Shown here in pieces: positions 54,970-64,000 of a stretch of DNA of 64,000 bases. Below the pieces are notes generated by a model, which searched no databases, was not told where the DNA came from, and saw nothing but the letters and a program-made list of their open reading frames with translations. The DNA is taken from contig SJRY01000310.1 in the NCBI GenBank assembly GCA_011319805.1, positions 1-64,000 of the forward strand, in the 5' to 3' direction. The translations under genes and the position numbers were made by a program. Source of the stretch: Macrocybe gigantea. Taxonomy: Eukaryota; Basidiomycota; Agaricomycetes; Agaricales; Callistosporiaceae. Positions within the stretch are counted from its first letter, which is position 1. Each line of letters opens with the position of its first letter.

Positions 54970-57100
54970 AGTGTTCAAAACGAGTGTCATCACCTTTGAT
55001 GTTGCTCAATATTTTCCTTCACTTAACCACCATATGTTAGTGAAGATTCTTCAACACGGAGGCTTTGCATGACAAGTGTCAAAGTTCTTTGAATCGTATC
55101 TCGTTGGGCGTAAGACTTCCTATGCCTGGCGCAGCGCTACTTCTCCAGAGTTCGACGCCAACGTTGGAGTTGGTCAAGGCTCTGCTCTCTCTCCAGTATT
55201 GTCAGCGCTTTATTTAGCGCCGGTGCTGAAATTATATCAGAAAGCTGGTGACATGCCAGTTATCATGTCATTCGTCGATGATGGACTGATTATTGCTCAG
55301 TCCAAATCCATAGCAGACAATGTCCCGAAACTGCAGAGGGTGTACACACTTGTGCACAACCTCTTCACTGACTTCAGCCTTGTTGTAGAACACAACAAAA
55401 CAGAACTACAGCATTTTTCGCGCAATAGTGCGGACCCTCGTCCGTCTATTGACTTGGGATTTGCTCCGTTCACGGGCAATACCCCTCTTCGACCCAAGGA
55501 TGTCTGGCGATACCTTGGCTTCTTCTTGGATGCGCGCCTCTCGTTTAAGGAGCACGTTCGTTTCTATGCCACAAAGGCCCTGACTATGGCCAGAGCCTTT
55601 CAGATGTTAGGCAACTCTGTCCGAGGCTTATCCCCTGAACAAAAGTGCATCCTCTACCTGTCATGCGCGCGTCCGATCGCAACGTATGGCTGTTTATTAT
55701 GGAACTTCAATGGCATGCGTAACATCGCACTGTTGAAGCAATTACGCCAGATGCAGCGTAAAGCTTGCATTTGGATCAATGGACAGTTTCGCACCACTCC
55801 CGAGGGTGCGGCTGAGACGATGGCCTGTGTCGAACCTATCGGCGGGTTCATCAAAAGGCTGAAAGTCGGGTCCTCTGCCTGCCTCGCCAACTCCAATCTA
55901 AGACATGCTCTCAGATCAATCAGTATGCGTGCTTTATCTGAGGGCGACCCATCTAAAGTGAGAAATCTCGCTGCTCTATCAGACAGGCAGCGATCTGCGC
56001 TCAAGTCCCCTCTCAAGGATCTGGTGGATCTGAAACCACCACTCTTTTTAACCATGGATTATTTTGCTGATGCAAATAACCCGGGCAGGTGGCTTGTCGA
56101 CCAGTTTGGCAGTCGCTTTGAGATCCATAAGCTACTTGGCCGAGATGAGGACTTGGTGAAAGCTTATCGTGTATCACTGGATCAGACACTTGTTCAGTGT
56201 TCGGTCCAGCATGATTGCTCTTATGTGAGTAGTGACGGCTCCGTGCCCACAAAAGCAGAAGTGCCCTTCAAGCAGTCTGTTGCCGCTTCGTGTGTGTATC
56301 GTGAGGGCAGACTGGTTTCTGAAATTCGTCAACCGGTTGGTAAAGCAACCAGCGACAATGCTGAGCTTATTGGATTGCGAATGGCGATCCAAAAGGCTAT
56401 CGCACAAGATGGAGTCAATTCTGTCGTGTGTTTTTTGGACTCGATGAATGCAATCAATCGCATCATCGATTGCAATCCTCACTCTGTGCAGTCGCATTCT
56501 ATTGCACTGTGCAGATCTTTGAAAGCTTGGCTCTCAGAAACTGAGCAGCGCCGGATTGATTTCTGGCACGTCCCTTCTAAATGGAAGTGGACAATACAAG
56601 TCGAAGCTCACGAGTTTGCTCGGAGCCTCAACGTTCCCTTGGGGATTCGTCCCCTCTATACCACCGACGGCCTTCGAAAGGAGGCTGACGATGATATGCA
56701 TAGCACTTGGTTCCAGAATTCTGGGAACAAGAAATATATTGGTGCTTCCATGTTTCGTTTTCATGAGGCAGGAAAGCCAAATTCCTATGAACGCCCCTCT
56801 CGGAAGAGAATGGGCTTCATGAAGCTTGTGACAGAGAATGGGCTTTATGCTCACTGCGCACGACTTGCATGCGGCCACGCCCCAATCAATGCATATCGGG
56901 CATGGTTTAATTTCGTGGAGAGCGACTTATGCTCTTGCGGATGAGGGCCCGAAGACTCCGTCCATGTCATGACTCAGTGCCGCAACTGGCACAGGCCAAC
57001 TGAACACCAGTTCGACGCATTTGTGCATCACTGGTTTATCAAGTACCTCGCATCCAACAAGGCGGCGGGAGCTTTTATCCCAGATCCAGGCAGCGGGTGA
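54970..57100 (+). pseudogene. LINE L10 ORF2 fragment
   Basis: FKTSVITFDVAQYFPSLNHH, TGA after GGFA (about 55070, CGA expected), then 622 codons open: GVGQGSALSPVL, FVDDGLII, YVSSDGSVPTKAE, AELIGL, FLDSMNAI. A TGA follows LCSCG (56942, CGA expected), then the family end at QIQAAG/PDPGSG. Open across nearly the whole RNase H. Confidence 0.9.
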
Positions 57101-57493
57101 CTGTCGCTCTGTAGTGGAGAGTGCCCGGGGCAACCTAGGCAATCTTAAAGCAGTAGGACCAGCGACCGAAGTGCTGATCGAGCACTATGTGAAGTGCAAA
57201 CTTCGCGACAGCATCCGTTATAGGTCCTTTTGGACCTTTTACGTGGAATTGACCACAACCGGCCCTTCGGGGCTGGGGGACGGTGCTCAAGCAAGTGAGT
57301 ATGCATGAGCTCGGGTCTTTTAGCTCGAGCACGGGCACAAGAGAGCAGGGCATTGTAGCCCTCTATGTACTCTCCTTCAGTCTGGTTTGGATCGGACTCA
57401 TTGTATTTATAGTAGGTACCGGTGTGTATTTACAAGCGGACTGCCATCATGCACTGCTATATAAATTGTTGATTTAAAAAAAAAAAAAAAAAA
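54970..57493 (+). mobile_element. LINE L10, 5'-truncated: RT end, RNase H, 3' UTR, A tail
   Basis: Plus strand, starting in RT right at the 5' terminus of L9 and ending in an 18-nt A tail (57476-57493). The tail is followed by a sequence resembling 39348-39365, which suggests L10 is the 3' half of an element whose 5' half starts at 39366. Confidence 0.88.
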
Positions 57494-57510
57494 GAGCGAG
57501 CGAGTCAGCA
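57494..57510 (+). repeat. Probable target duplication, right copy
   Basis: gagcgagcgagtcagca after the A tail of L10; see 39348-39365. Confidence 0.58.
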
Positions 57511-57695
57511 TGAGCGTGCGCCTGGGAGGCGTGCACTCAGGCAGGAGACAGCAGGGTGAATATGCCCTCTATGTACATCCCTTCAGTCCGGTTCCTTTTG
57601 GACTAGTCATATTTATTGTAGGTACCAATGTGTATTTACAAGTAGACTGCCATCGAGCACCGCTATATAAATTGTTGATTTAAAAAAAAAAAAAA
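57494..57695 (+). mobile_element. LINE tail L11 (3' UTR and A tail only), probably the end of L6
   Basis: About 190 bp of 3' UTR ending CTATATAAATTGTTGATTT and 14 A (57682-57695). Its sequence differs from the L0/L7 type (AGTCCGG...TTTTGGACT stem at 57585-57604). It picks up where the divergent L6 3' UTR stops at 39365. Alternatively it is a separate, severely 5'-truncated insertion. Confidence 0.75.
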
Positions 57696-59467
57696 GACTT
57701 ACCAACTGGCTGACGAAGCTCAAACACTAGCCTGCCCTCACGATAAACATGTGAGGTGGAAACAGACTGCCTCAGTAGCGCTTCTGCTTTCGTGGGCACA
57801 GAGCCATCACTACTCACATAAGAGCAATCAGGCTCAGCCACACACTTAGCGAGTGCTTGGTCGAGCGATGCACGATAAGCCTTGACCGAGTCCTCGTCTT
57901 GGCCAAGCAGCTTATGAGTCTCAAAGTGGCTGTCAAACTTGTCAACAAGCCGCCTGCCCGGGTTATTTGCATCAGCAAAATAAGCCGTGGTTAAGAAGAG
58001 TGGTGGTTTAAGGTCCACCAGATCCTTGAGTGGGGACTTGAGCGATGAACACTGTCTGTCCGATAAAGCAGCGAGATTTCTCACTTTAGATGGATCACCC
58101 CCAGCTGAGGTGGGTGTACTAATTGACCTGAGTGCATGTCTCAGATTGGAATTGGCAAGGCGGGCAGAGGACCCAACCTTCAGCCTTTTAATGAATCTGC
58201 CGATAGGTTCGACACAGGCCATTGTCTCAGCTGCACCCTCTGGAGTAGTGCAAAACTGTCCATTGATTCAAATGCAAGCTTTATGCTGCATTTGGCATAA
58301 TTGTTTCAACAGTGTGATATTATGCATGCCATTGAAATTCCATAATAAGCAGTCATATGTTGCAATTGGTTGCGCACATGACAGGTAGAGGATGCATTTC
58401 TGTTGAGGGGATAAGCCTTGAACAGAGTTGCCCAACATTTGAAAGGCTCTGGCCATAGTCAGGGCCTTCATAGCATAGAAATGAACATGCTCCTTAAAAG
58501 AAAGGCACGTGTCCATGAAGAAACCAAGGTATCGCCAGACCTCCTTGGGTCGAAGGGGGGTATTGCCCATGAACGGAGCAAATCCCAAGTCAATAGACAG
58601 ACGAGGGTCCATACTATTGCGTGGCAGGCACACTATCTTTGCTTAGCGTTCGATGCCAGACAGATAAGTCAAGCAGGGGAACGTCCAATACAAGTGACAG
58701 CAGAGCATGGTCCGATGTCAACTTGAGCACATCAAGAATGCGAGGATGACAATCCACACTATCAATGGGGATGAACATCAAATCAATAACCAAGGGCCGG
58801 AGCTCGGGGTTATGTGAAATGAACGTCGGCCCAGGGTTACTGGATTCCGACCATTCTAGACCGAGATCAAGAGCTGCATTACACAGCATCTCTCCTCGAG
58901 AACGCTGCGAATTATAAACTCCATCCCAGAGTTCATAATGACAATTGAAGTCCCCTCCAAGGTAAATCAAGTTGGGGAAATCGGGATGCTCCGCACAATC
59001 ATGCAGGAGACGGATGGCACTAGTGTCCACATCAGAATAGGCATTAGCGAGAAAGAGAGGCTCGCCAGGGGTGGCAAAGCTAACAATCATAAGATCGCGA
59101 CTATCAACTAGGTCACGACGAAGGGATGGATGCAGGTGACGAAGCCTGTTATGTACATAGGCCATAACCCGAGGAGGATCCTCGAGAGATGATCAGCGGA
59201 CAATGCAGGTCCAGTCTGGATGAGTGGGACCACCAATTACTACCTCACCCTCAACATTGTGGGCAGACAGAGCGTGTCTTATGAGATTCCAAGCAGGTTC
59301 TTGGAAAAACAGAATATCATAATCCCTCCCGAGAGTAGAGAGGAGCATGTCCATGTGTACATATTTTCTATTTACATTTTGAGAGAAAATACGAAAAGAA
59401 GAAATCAATGAGCGTCCCCTTGAACCGGGACCACAGCCGAGGCTGCACTACCTGAGGAGACACTCAT
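57696..59467 (-). pseudogene. LINE L13 ORF2 with RT core deleted
   Basis: Starts at the ATGA overlap (59467). Endonuclease: FSQNVNRKY, FFQEPAWNL, TGA near 59192, then 58614-59165 with GDFNCHYELW and SDHALLSLVLDV. At SKDSVP it jumps (58615-58626) to RNSMDPRLSIDLGFAPF at the end of RT, losing the catalytic core. RNase H half: YVSSDGSVPTKAE, then truncation at QPVGK. Confidence 0.88.
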
Positions 59468-61173
59468 GATGCGTCGGCCTCCACATTACGCTGCGGGGAG
59501 GCATTAGGATGATTGTTACCTGATCGTTTGCAATCACGTACCAGCTTGTAGTGTTCCTTGATCCAATCTGGATCAAAGCGATTTTTCCAGAAGGGACACT
59601 TCCGGTCGTCAGTGGAGTGGTCTCGGCTGCAGCTGAGATACTTGGGAGGATGAGGACAGGGCTGGCCTGCAGGCGTAGCCTCACGAGGAGGGTTGGCCTT
59701 GGGTCGTGCCTTACAGCAGGATGCCAGGGTGTGGTGATGTTCTTTTCTGTGGGATTCCCCACAGAGCGGACAGTGAAGGGACTGCTGGTTACACTTAAGA
59801 GCTGAGTGCCCCCAGCGCCAACAATGTTCGCAGAGAGGAACTCCCGGTGAAGAAAGAGCAGCCTTGAATTGGCAACGCCAGTTCCTGACCATGACGGTGC
59901 AATTGTCCAGAGCTTTAACGTTCTGGCCAGTTGACGTGTCTTCGATGTTGAACCAGACGGTTGCAGTATCGGAATTTTTAGAGTTGCGCATAACACGCGG
60001 AACTCCAATGAGAGTAATGAGATCTGAGAAAGAAGAATCTCGGAGAATCTCATAAGCTTGTCGAGCAGTGATAATACTGCCATCGGCGTTGAAGTAGGGT
60101 ACGTCGAGCAGTTTCAAATAGGAAACGCTCGTCGGAATAGCTAGCTCGACAGTAGAACCTGCCAGAGCACAGTGGAGAGCAGCCTCGCGCAAAATGCTGA
60201 GGTCCTTCAGAGAAGCCACCCTCGTCATCAAGCAGGAGAATGAGGAGGCGGAGTGATCCTGGATGGATTTGCAGCGAATCCAGGACTTGCCAGTAGTCAA
60301 CGCCCTATTAAGGGCATTCAGGAGAGCTCCAGCGGCAACGGAGTCATTGTCACCTGGGAAAGAGTAACTGACCCGGACATTACGCCGGGACGGTCCATGA
60401 GAGGTGGACTTCACCTTCTTCTTGGGCGGTCCCGATGGCTCCCTGGTTGCTTCCTTTTGCAAGGAGACAATCTTCTCAGCAGGAAGGTGTGGAAAGGTTT
60501 TTGCCAGGGCTACAATAGCCTCGGTGGGAGTATTGGCCAGTTGGGCCAAGGCTTGCACATAAGAGCGCTTGCCGGAAGATGGGCGAGTAGCCCTATTGAC
60601 CGGAGGGGCAGGTCCACGTCCAGGGGTCCAGGAACGAGATCGTGCACGAGGGGGTGGAGGAGGGTGGTTCAGGTTCTGAGCTGGTCTCGGAGGGGGAGCG
60701 CCCTGATTCGAACAAGAGTCCTCTGGTCGCACAGTACCAGAAGGAGAGTGGTGAGTGGCAGGGTTGGCGAAGCGGGTCAACTTCCTGCAAGAGGGGAGGT
60801 GCGCGTTCACAATACTCTGCAAGCGCGCACCGAGTTGATGCTGAGGTCCCTCCAATGTAGGGACAGAAAACATGTTAACATCGCCAGCAGTGGTGACCAG
60901 GGCCGCAATACCCTCAGCGATGGCAAACTGGTAGCCCACCAGAATGGAGACAGAGGCTTTGCCGACCTTAAGGATCCAATCCTTGAGGGCAGCGAGGGAC
61001 TCAGTAGTGGCCTTCGCTTCACTGTGAAGGAACCGATGCCCTTCTGGAAAGATCGCTATCCTGATGGAATTGTCATTGTAAGCTGCCTCAGTGGACAGCA
61101 TCGACGGAGAGGGGGGCACAGTGGGTTCAGCAGACCCGCCAGTGTTAGAAGGGCCAGTGTCGTCAGTGTCCAT
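59464..61173 (-). CDS. LINE L13 ORF1 protein, open over 569 codons
   Basis: MDTDDTGPSNTGGSAEPTV at the start. Then LSTEAAYNDNSIRIAIFPEG, a Pro/Arg-rich linker, GALLNALNRALTTGKSWIRC, ITLIGVPRVMRN, and knuckles CEHCWRWGHSALKC, CPLCGESH and CSRDHSTDDRKC. Ends EADAS. The family start MSDD at 61329 is in frame, but a TGA (CGA expected) at about 61240 separates it from this ORF. Same length as the L1 ORF1 but a distinct subfamily. Confidence 0.87.
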   Translation of the reverse strand: MDTDDTGPSNTGGSAEPTVPPSPSMLSTEAAYNDNSIRIAIFPEGHRFLHSEAKATTESLAALKDWILKVGKASVSILVGYQFAIAEGIAALVTTAGDVNMFSVPTLEGPQHQLGARLQSIVNAHLPSCRKLTRFANPATHHSPSGTVRPEDSCSNQGAPPPRPAQNLNHPPPPPRARSRSWTPGRGPAPPVNRATRPSSGKRSYVQALAQLANTPTEAIVALAKTFPHLPAEKIVSLQKEATREPSGPPKKKVKSTSHGPSRRNVRVSYSFPGDNDSVAAGALLNALNRALTTGKSWIRCKSIQDHSASSFSCLMTRVASLKDLSILREAALHCALAGSTVELAIPTSVSYLKLLDVPYFNADGSIITARQAYEILRDSSFSDLITLIGVPRVMRNSKNSDTATVWFNIEDTSTGQNVKALDNCTVMVRNWRCQFKAALSSPGVPLCEHCWRWGHSALKCNQQSLHCPLCGESHRKEHHHTLASCCKARPKANPPREATPAGQPCPHPPKYLSCSRDHSTDDRKCPFWKNRFDPDWIKEHYKLVRDCKRSGNNHPNASPQRNVEADAS

Positions 61174-61329
61174 AAGGCTGTCGCCGCCTTGAAAGAGGAG
61201 GCTCCTATCTCCAGAGCGAGCTGGGGGTGGAGCAGAGGATCAAGAAGGACCAGAGGGGGTCCGACCCAGGTGGGGATTTAGCGGTGGAGGTCCACCGCCA
61301 CCGACAATATTGAGCGGATCATCGCTCAT

Positions 61330-61525
61330 CGAAAAACTCTAATAAATCGGTGGATTTTCAGCCGATTTTCGCGATTTTAAGAACAGGGAGTGCTCAAGGA
61401 TATAGGTATCCGGATCTGCAACCTGATCAAAGATCGTCCCAAGTGTCGTCACCATAGAACGAGGAGTGTGATTTGTGAGAGTTGTTTACAGTTGTTTACA
61501 AGTGGGGGTTGTGGAAAGAGAAGCG
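61330..61525 (-). promoter_or_regulatory. LINE 5' UTR (L13)
   Basis: The same leader and the same terminus CGCTTCTCTTTCC as in L1, L7 and L9, directly abutting the copia fragment at 61526. Confidence 0.62.
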
Positions 61526-61694
61526 TATAGTAGCTCTACCACTGAGCTATCAGACCTGATGAATCAACTTAGAAGTTGTATCTACAACCACCTCATCCTA
61601 TATACCTTCACTCTGAGACACTATTTGGTCTAGGTTCTTCGGTATCTTTAATATTAGTGGAGACAACAATGTGCCTGAATACACACAATCTAAC
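61526..61694 (+). pseudogene. Copia fragment with partial tRNA-like sequence
   Basis: The plus strand repeats, in reverse-complement relation, positions about 6467-6622 of copia copy A. It includes the first 30 or so bases of the tRNA-like element (TAGCTCTACCACTGAGC on this strand) and then the gag-protease joint (TTTGGTCTAGGTTCTTCGG). It breaks into LINE sequence at aacaagaacctgc. Confidence 0.82.
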
Positions 61695-63082
61695 AAGAAC
61701 CTGCTTGGAACCTGCTAAGACAAGCCCTGTTAGTGCATAACACTGATGGTGAGCCAGTCATTGGAGATCCCAGTCACCCTGACTGGACTTGTATCATCTG
61801 CCGCTCATCATATGAGGATCCGCCTTGTGTGATGGCATATGTTCACAACCGCTTATGCCAGTTGCGCCCTTCCCTTAAACGCGAGCTCATTGATAGTCGC
61901 GACTTGATGATAATTAGCTTTTCCACTCTGGGAGAGCCTTTGTTCCTCACAAATGCCTACTCTGATGCAGACGGAAGCACTATTCACTTGCTGCATGATT
62001 GTGTGGAACGTTCTGACTTTTCCAACCTAACTTATTTGGAGAGGGATTTCAACTGTCACTATGAACTCTGGAATGGAGTGCACATCTCACAGCATACACG
62101 AGGAGAGATGCTGTGCAATGCAGCACTTGACCTTGGTCTTGACTGGTTGGAGCCATCTAATCATGGCCTGACCTTTATTTCACATAACCCGGAGCTGCAG
62201 CCCTCGGTTATTGATTTGATGTTCACCCCTGTCAATGTGATTGGGATGACACCAGTCATTCGTGACGATCTGAGATTGATGTCAGACCATTCTCCACTAT
62301 CGCTCTTCTTAGACATCCCATTGCTGGACCTCTCTGATCCACGCCAGACTCTCCCAAAAGACAGCATGCCTGAGTTTATCTCTGACATTGCTGGTGATCT
62401 GCTCGGTATAAACTTGGTGCCAATTGAGTCATCAGATGATTTAGAAAGCATCCTCCAGACTCTCTCCAGATCAGTTGACCATGCTTGGAACCTTCATTCT
62501 AAGGAGTGCAAGCTATCGAAGCAGAGCAAAGGCCAGTGGAATCAGCATTGTTCTGAAACTTTGGACACCTTCAGGCAGACCTGGTCTGAAGGGGATCATC
62601 ACATCTGGTGCTGAACTATTAAAGATGCTAAACGCACCTTCTTTGATCAGTGAATTAAGGAAGTTGGTGAAAAGTTGCGACGGCCATGGAATCTAGCTGC
62701 ATGGACAAAGCAAAGGCTGCTTCTGGCCTACAAGGCTATCTCCTTTCGGGGGCAATCTTGCAATTCTATTGAGTCGCTTTGGGATGTGCTCGACAAATGT
62801 TATAATGCTGCATCTGACAGACCAGTTGATTTGGCTAAGCTCGATGAACTCGAGCCTCATTCAATTCGGGACTGGGTCCCGTTTTCTGCTGCAGAACTCT
62901 GAGAGTCCTTGGAGCTATGCAGCAATACCTCTGCTCCAGGACCAGACCATCTGTCCTTGGGCCATGTTAAGCAGCTGGTGAAATTCCCTTACTTGGCTAA
63001 TTTCATCTTGAACATTGCTAATGCATGTTTGGAACTGAGCCACTGGCCCTCCTACTTCAAGCAGAGCTTGTTGGTGATAATT

Positions 63083-63084
<2 letters not shown>
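61695..63084 (+). pseudogene. LINE L12 ORF2 fragment, divergent copy (endonuclease to RT)
   Basis: Plus strand. QEPAWNLL-like start, then DPSHPDWTCIICRSSYEDPP, FSTLGEPLFLTNAYSDADGS, RDFNCHYELW (G to R in the GDFN motif), SVIDLMFTPVNV and SDHSPLSLFLDI. TGA codons stand near 62613, 62652 and 62900, at positions where CGA, CGG and CGA are expected. It ends in RT at SLLVIIP, where L14 begins. The most divergent LINE copy in the window. Confidence 0.87.
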
Positions 63085-63120
<36 letters not shown>

Positions 63121-64000
63121 ACAATTTATATAGCGGTGCACGGTGGCAGTCCGCTTGTAAATACACCAAGGTACCTACTATAAATACGACTAGTCCGAGG
63201 CAAACCAGACTGAAGGGAGATACATAGAGGGCTGCACTGCCCTGTTCTCTCATGCCCGCGCTCGAGCTATGGGACTCGAGCTCATGCATACTCACTCACT
63301 CGAGCACTGTCCCCCAACCCCAGAGGGCCGGCTGTGGTCAATTCCACATAAAAGGTCCAAAAGGACCTATAACAATGCTGTTGCAGAGTTTGCGATTCGC
63401 ATACCGCTTGGTCAGTGCTTCGGTCACTGACCCAACTGTTTTAAGATTGTCCAGGTTGCCCCGGACGATCTCCGCTACAGAACGGCAGTCACCCGCTGCC
63501 TGGATCCGGAATGAAAGCACCTGCAGCCTTATTAGATGTCAGGTACTTAATGAACCAGTGACGCACAAAGGCGTCAAACTGGCGTTCGGTTGGTCTGTGC
63601 CAGTTACGGCACTGAGTCATGACATGGACGGAGTCCTCAGCCCCTCGTCCGCAAGAGCATAAATCGCTCTCGACAAAATTAAACCGTGCCCGATACGCAT
63701 TGATTGGAGCATGGCCGCATGCAAGACGTGAGCAGCGAGCGTAAAGCTCATTATCTGTCACTAACTTCATGAAGCCCATTCTCTTCCGAGAGGGGCGTTC
63801 ATAGGAATTTGGTTTTCCTGCTTCGTAAAAACGAAAAGTGGAAGCACCAATATATTTCTTGTTCCCAGAATTCTGGAACCAAGTGCTATGCATATCATCG
63901 TCTGCCTCCCTTCGAAGGCCATCGGTGGTATAAAGGGGATGAAGCCCCAGAGGAACGTTCAGGCTTCGAGCGAACTCGTGAGCCTCGACTTGTATTGCCC
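63085..64000 (-). mobile_element. LINE L14, 3' end; continues past the window
   Basis: A 30-nt tail (63085-63114), 3' UTR with hairpin AGGTCC-TTTT-GGACCT (about 63353-63368) and the RNase H C-terminus (63489-63893 open, CSCGRGAEDSVHVMTQC) read on the minus strand. Very similar to the L9 3' end. Confidence 0.9.

Larger units (their letters stand above)
57696..61525 (-). mobile_element. LINE L13: intact 5' end, RT core deleted, 3' end cut by L11
   Basis: Minus strand. From leader start (61525) through ORF1, endonuclease, a deletion of about 1.5 kb, the end of RT and the first half of RNase H. It is broken at QPVGK, where the A tail of L11 abuts. Confidence 0.9.

Overview
The window is entirely transposable-element sequence from a fungus. 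The mix of a chromodomain-type Ty3/gypsy element, a Ty1/copia element and a two-ORF APE-type LINE with RNase H and a pure A tail fits a filamentous, probably basidiomycete (Agaricomycete-like) nuclear genome. That placement is inference from element types; there is no host gene or rRNA to anchor it. I found no stretch above about 300 bases that is clearly single-copy host DNA.

Layout. 1-6038 (minus): a decayed Ty3/gypsy chromovirus (gag, protease, RT, RNase H, integrase, chromodomain) whose 5' LTR (about 5675-6038) has inserted into a Ty1/copia RT gene. 6039-8410 (minus): copia copy A (LTR, gag, protease, a stub of RT) with a tRNA-like sequence inside it. 8411-64000: a nest of LINE copies of one family in both orientations, with a second copia copy (B, 32332-35516, plus) and a small copia scrap (61526-61694).

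LINE copies, named by order: L0 (plus, about 8845-10033 and 16404-21349), interrupted by full-length L1 (minus, 10034-16398) with a 14-bp target duplication; L2 (plus, 21350-25651); L3 (plus, 25652-27388); L4 (minus, 27389-32331); L5 (minus, 35517-37887); L6 (plus, 37888-39365, probably continued by the tail L11 at 57494-57695); L7 (plus, 39366-45710); L8 (minus, 45820-48614); L9 (minus, 48615-54969); L10 (plus, 54970-57493); L13 (minus, 57696-61525); L12 (plus, divergent, 61695-63084); L14 (minus, 63085 to the window end).

The LINE consensus that emerges is about 6.3 kb. It has a 5' terminus CGCTTCTCTTTCC and a roughly 190-bp leader with a hairpin just before ORF1. ORF1 (about 620 aa) ends in CCHC knuckles. 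ORF1 and ORF2 overlap by ATGA, followed by two strong hairpins. ORF2 (about 1300 aa) reads AP endonuclease, RT with an FVDD box, RNase H, and a C-terminal Cys/His motif. A roughly 375-bp 3' UTR with hairpins ends in the A tail. No copy here has an intact ORF2, but two copies keep a 569-aa open ORF1.

The most unusual signal is architectural. Neighbouring copies in opposite orientation (L0/L1, L2/L4, L7/L9) share private stop codons, indels or deletions that other copies lack. In L7/L9 the symmetry continues past the A tail into 109 bp of flanking DNA. That points to DNA-level inverted duplication or gene conversion between inverted copies (or to an assembly fold-back) rather than independent retrotransposition. 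Nearly all shared nonsense codons are CGA to TGA or CAG to TAG, i.e. C-to-T decay.
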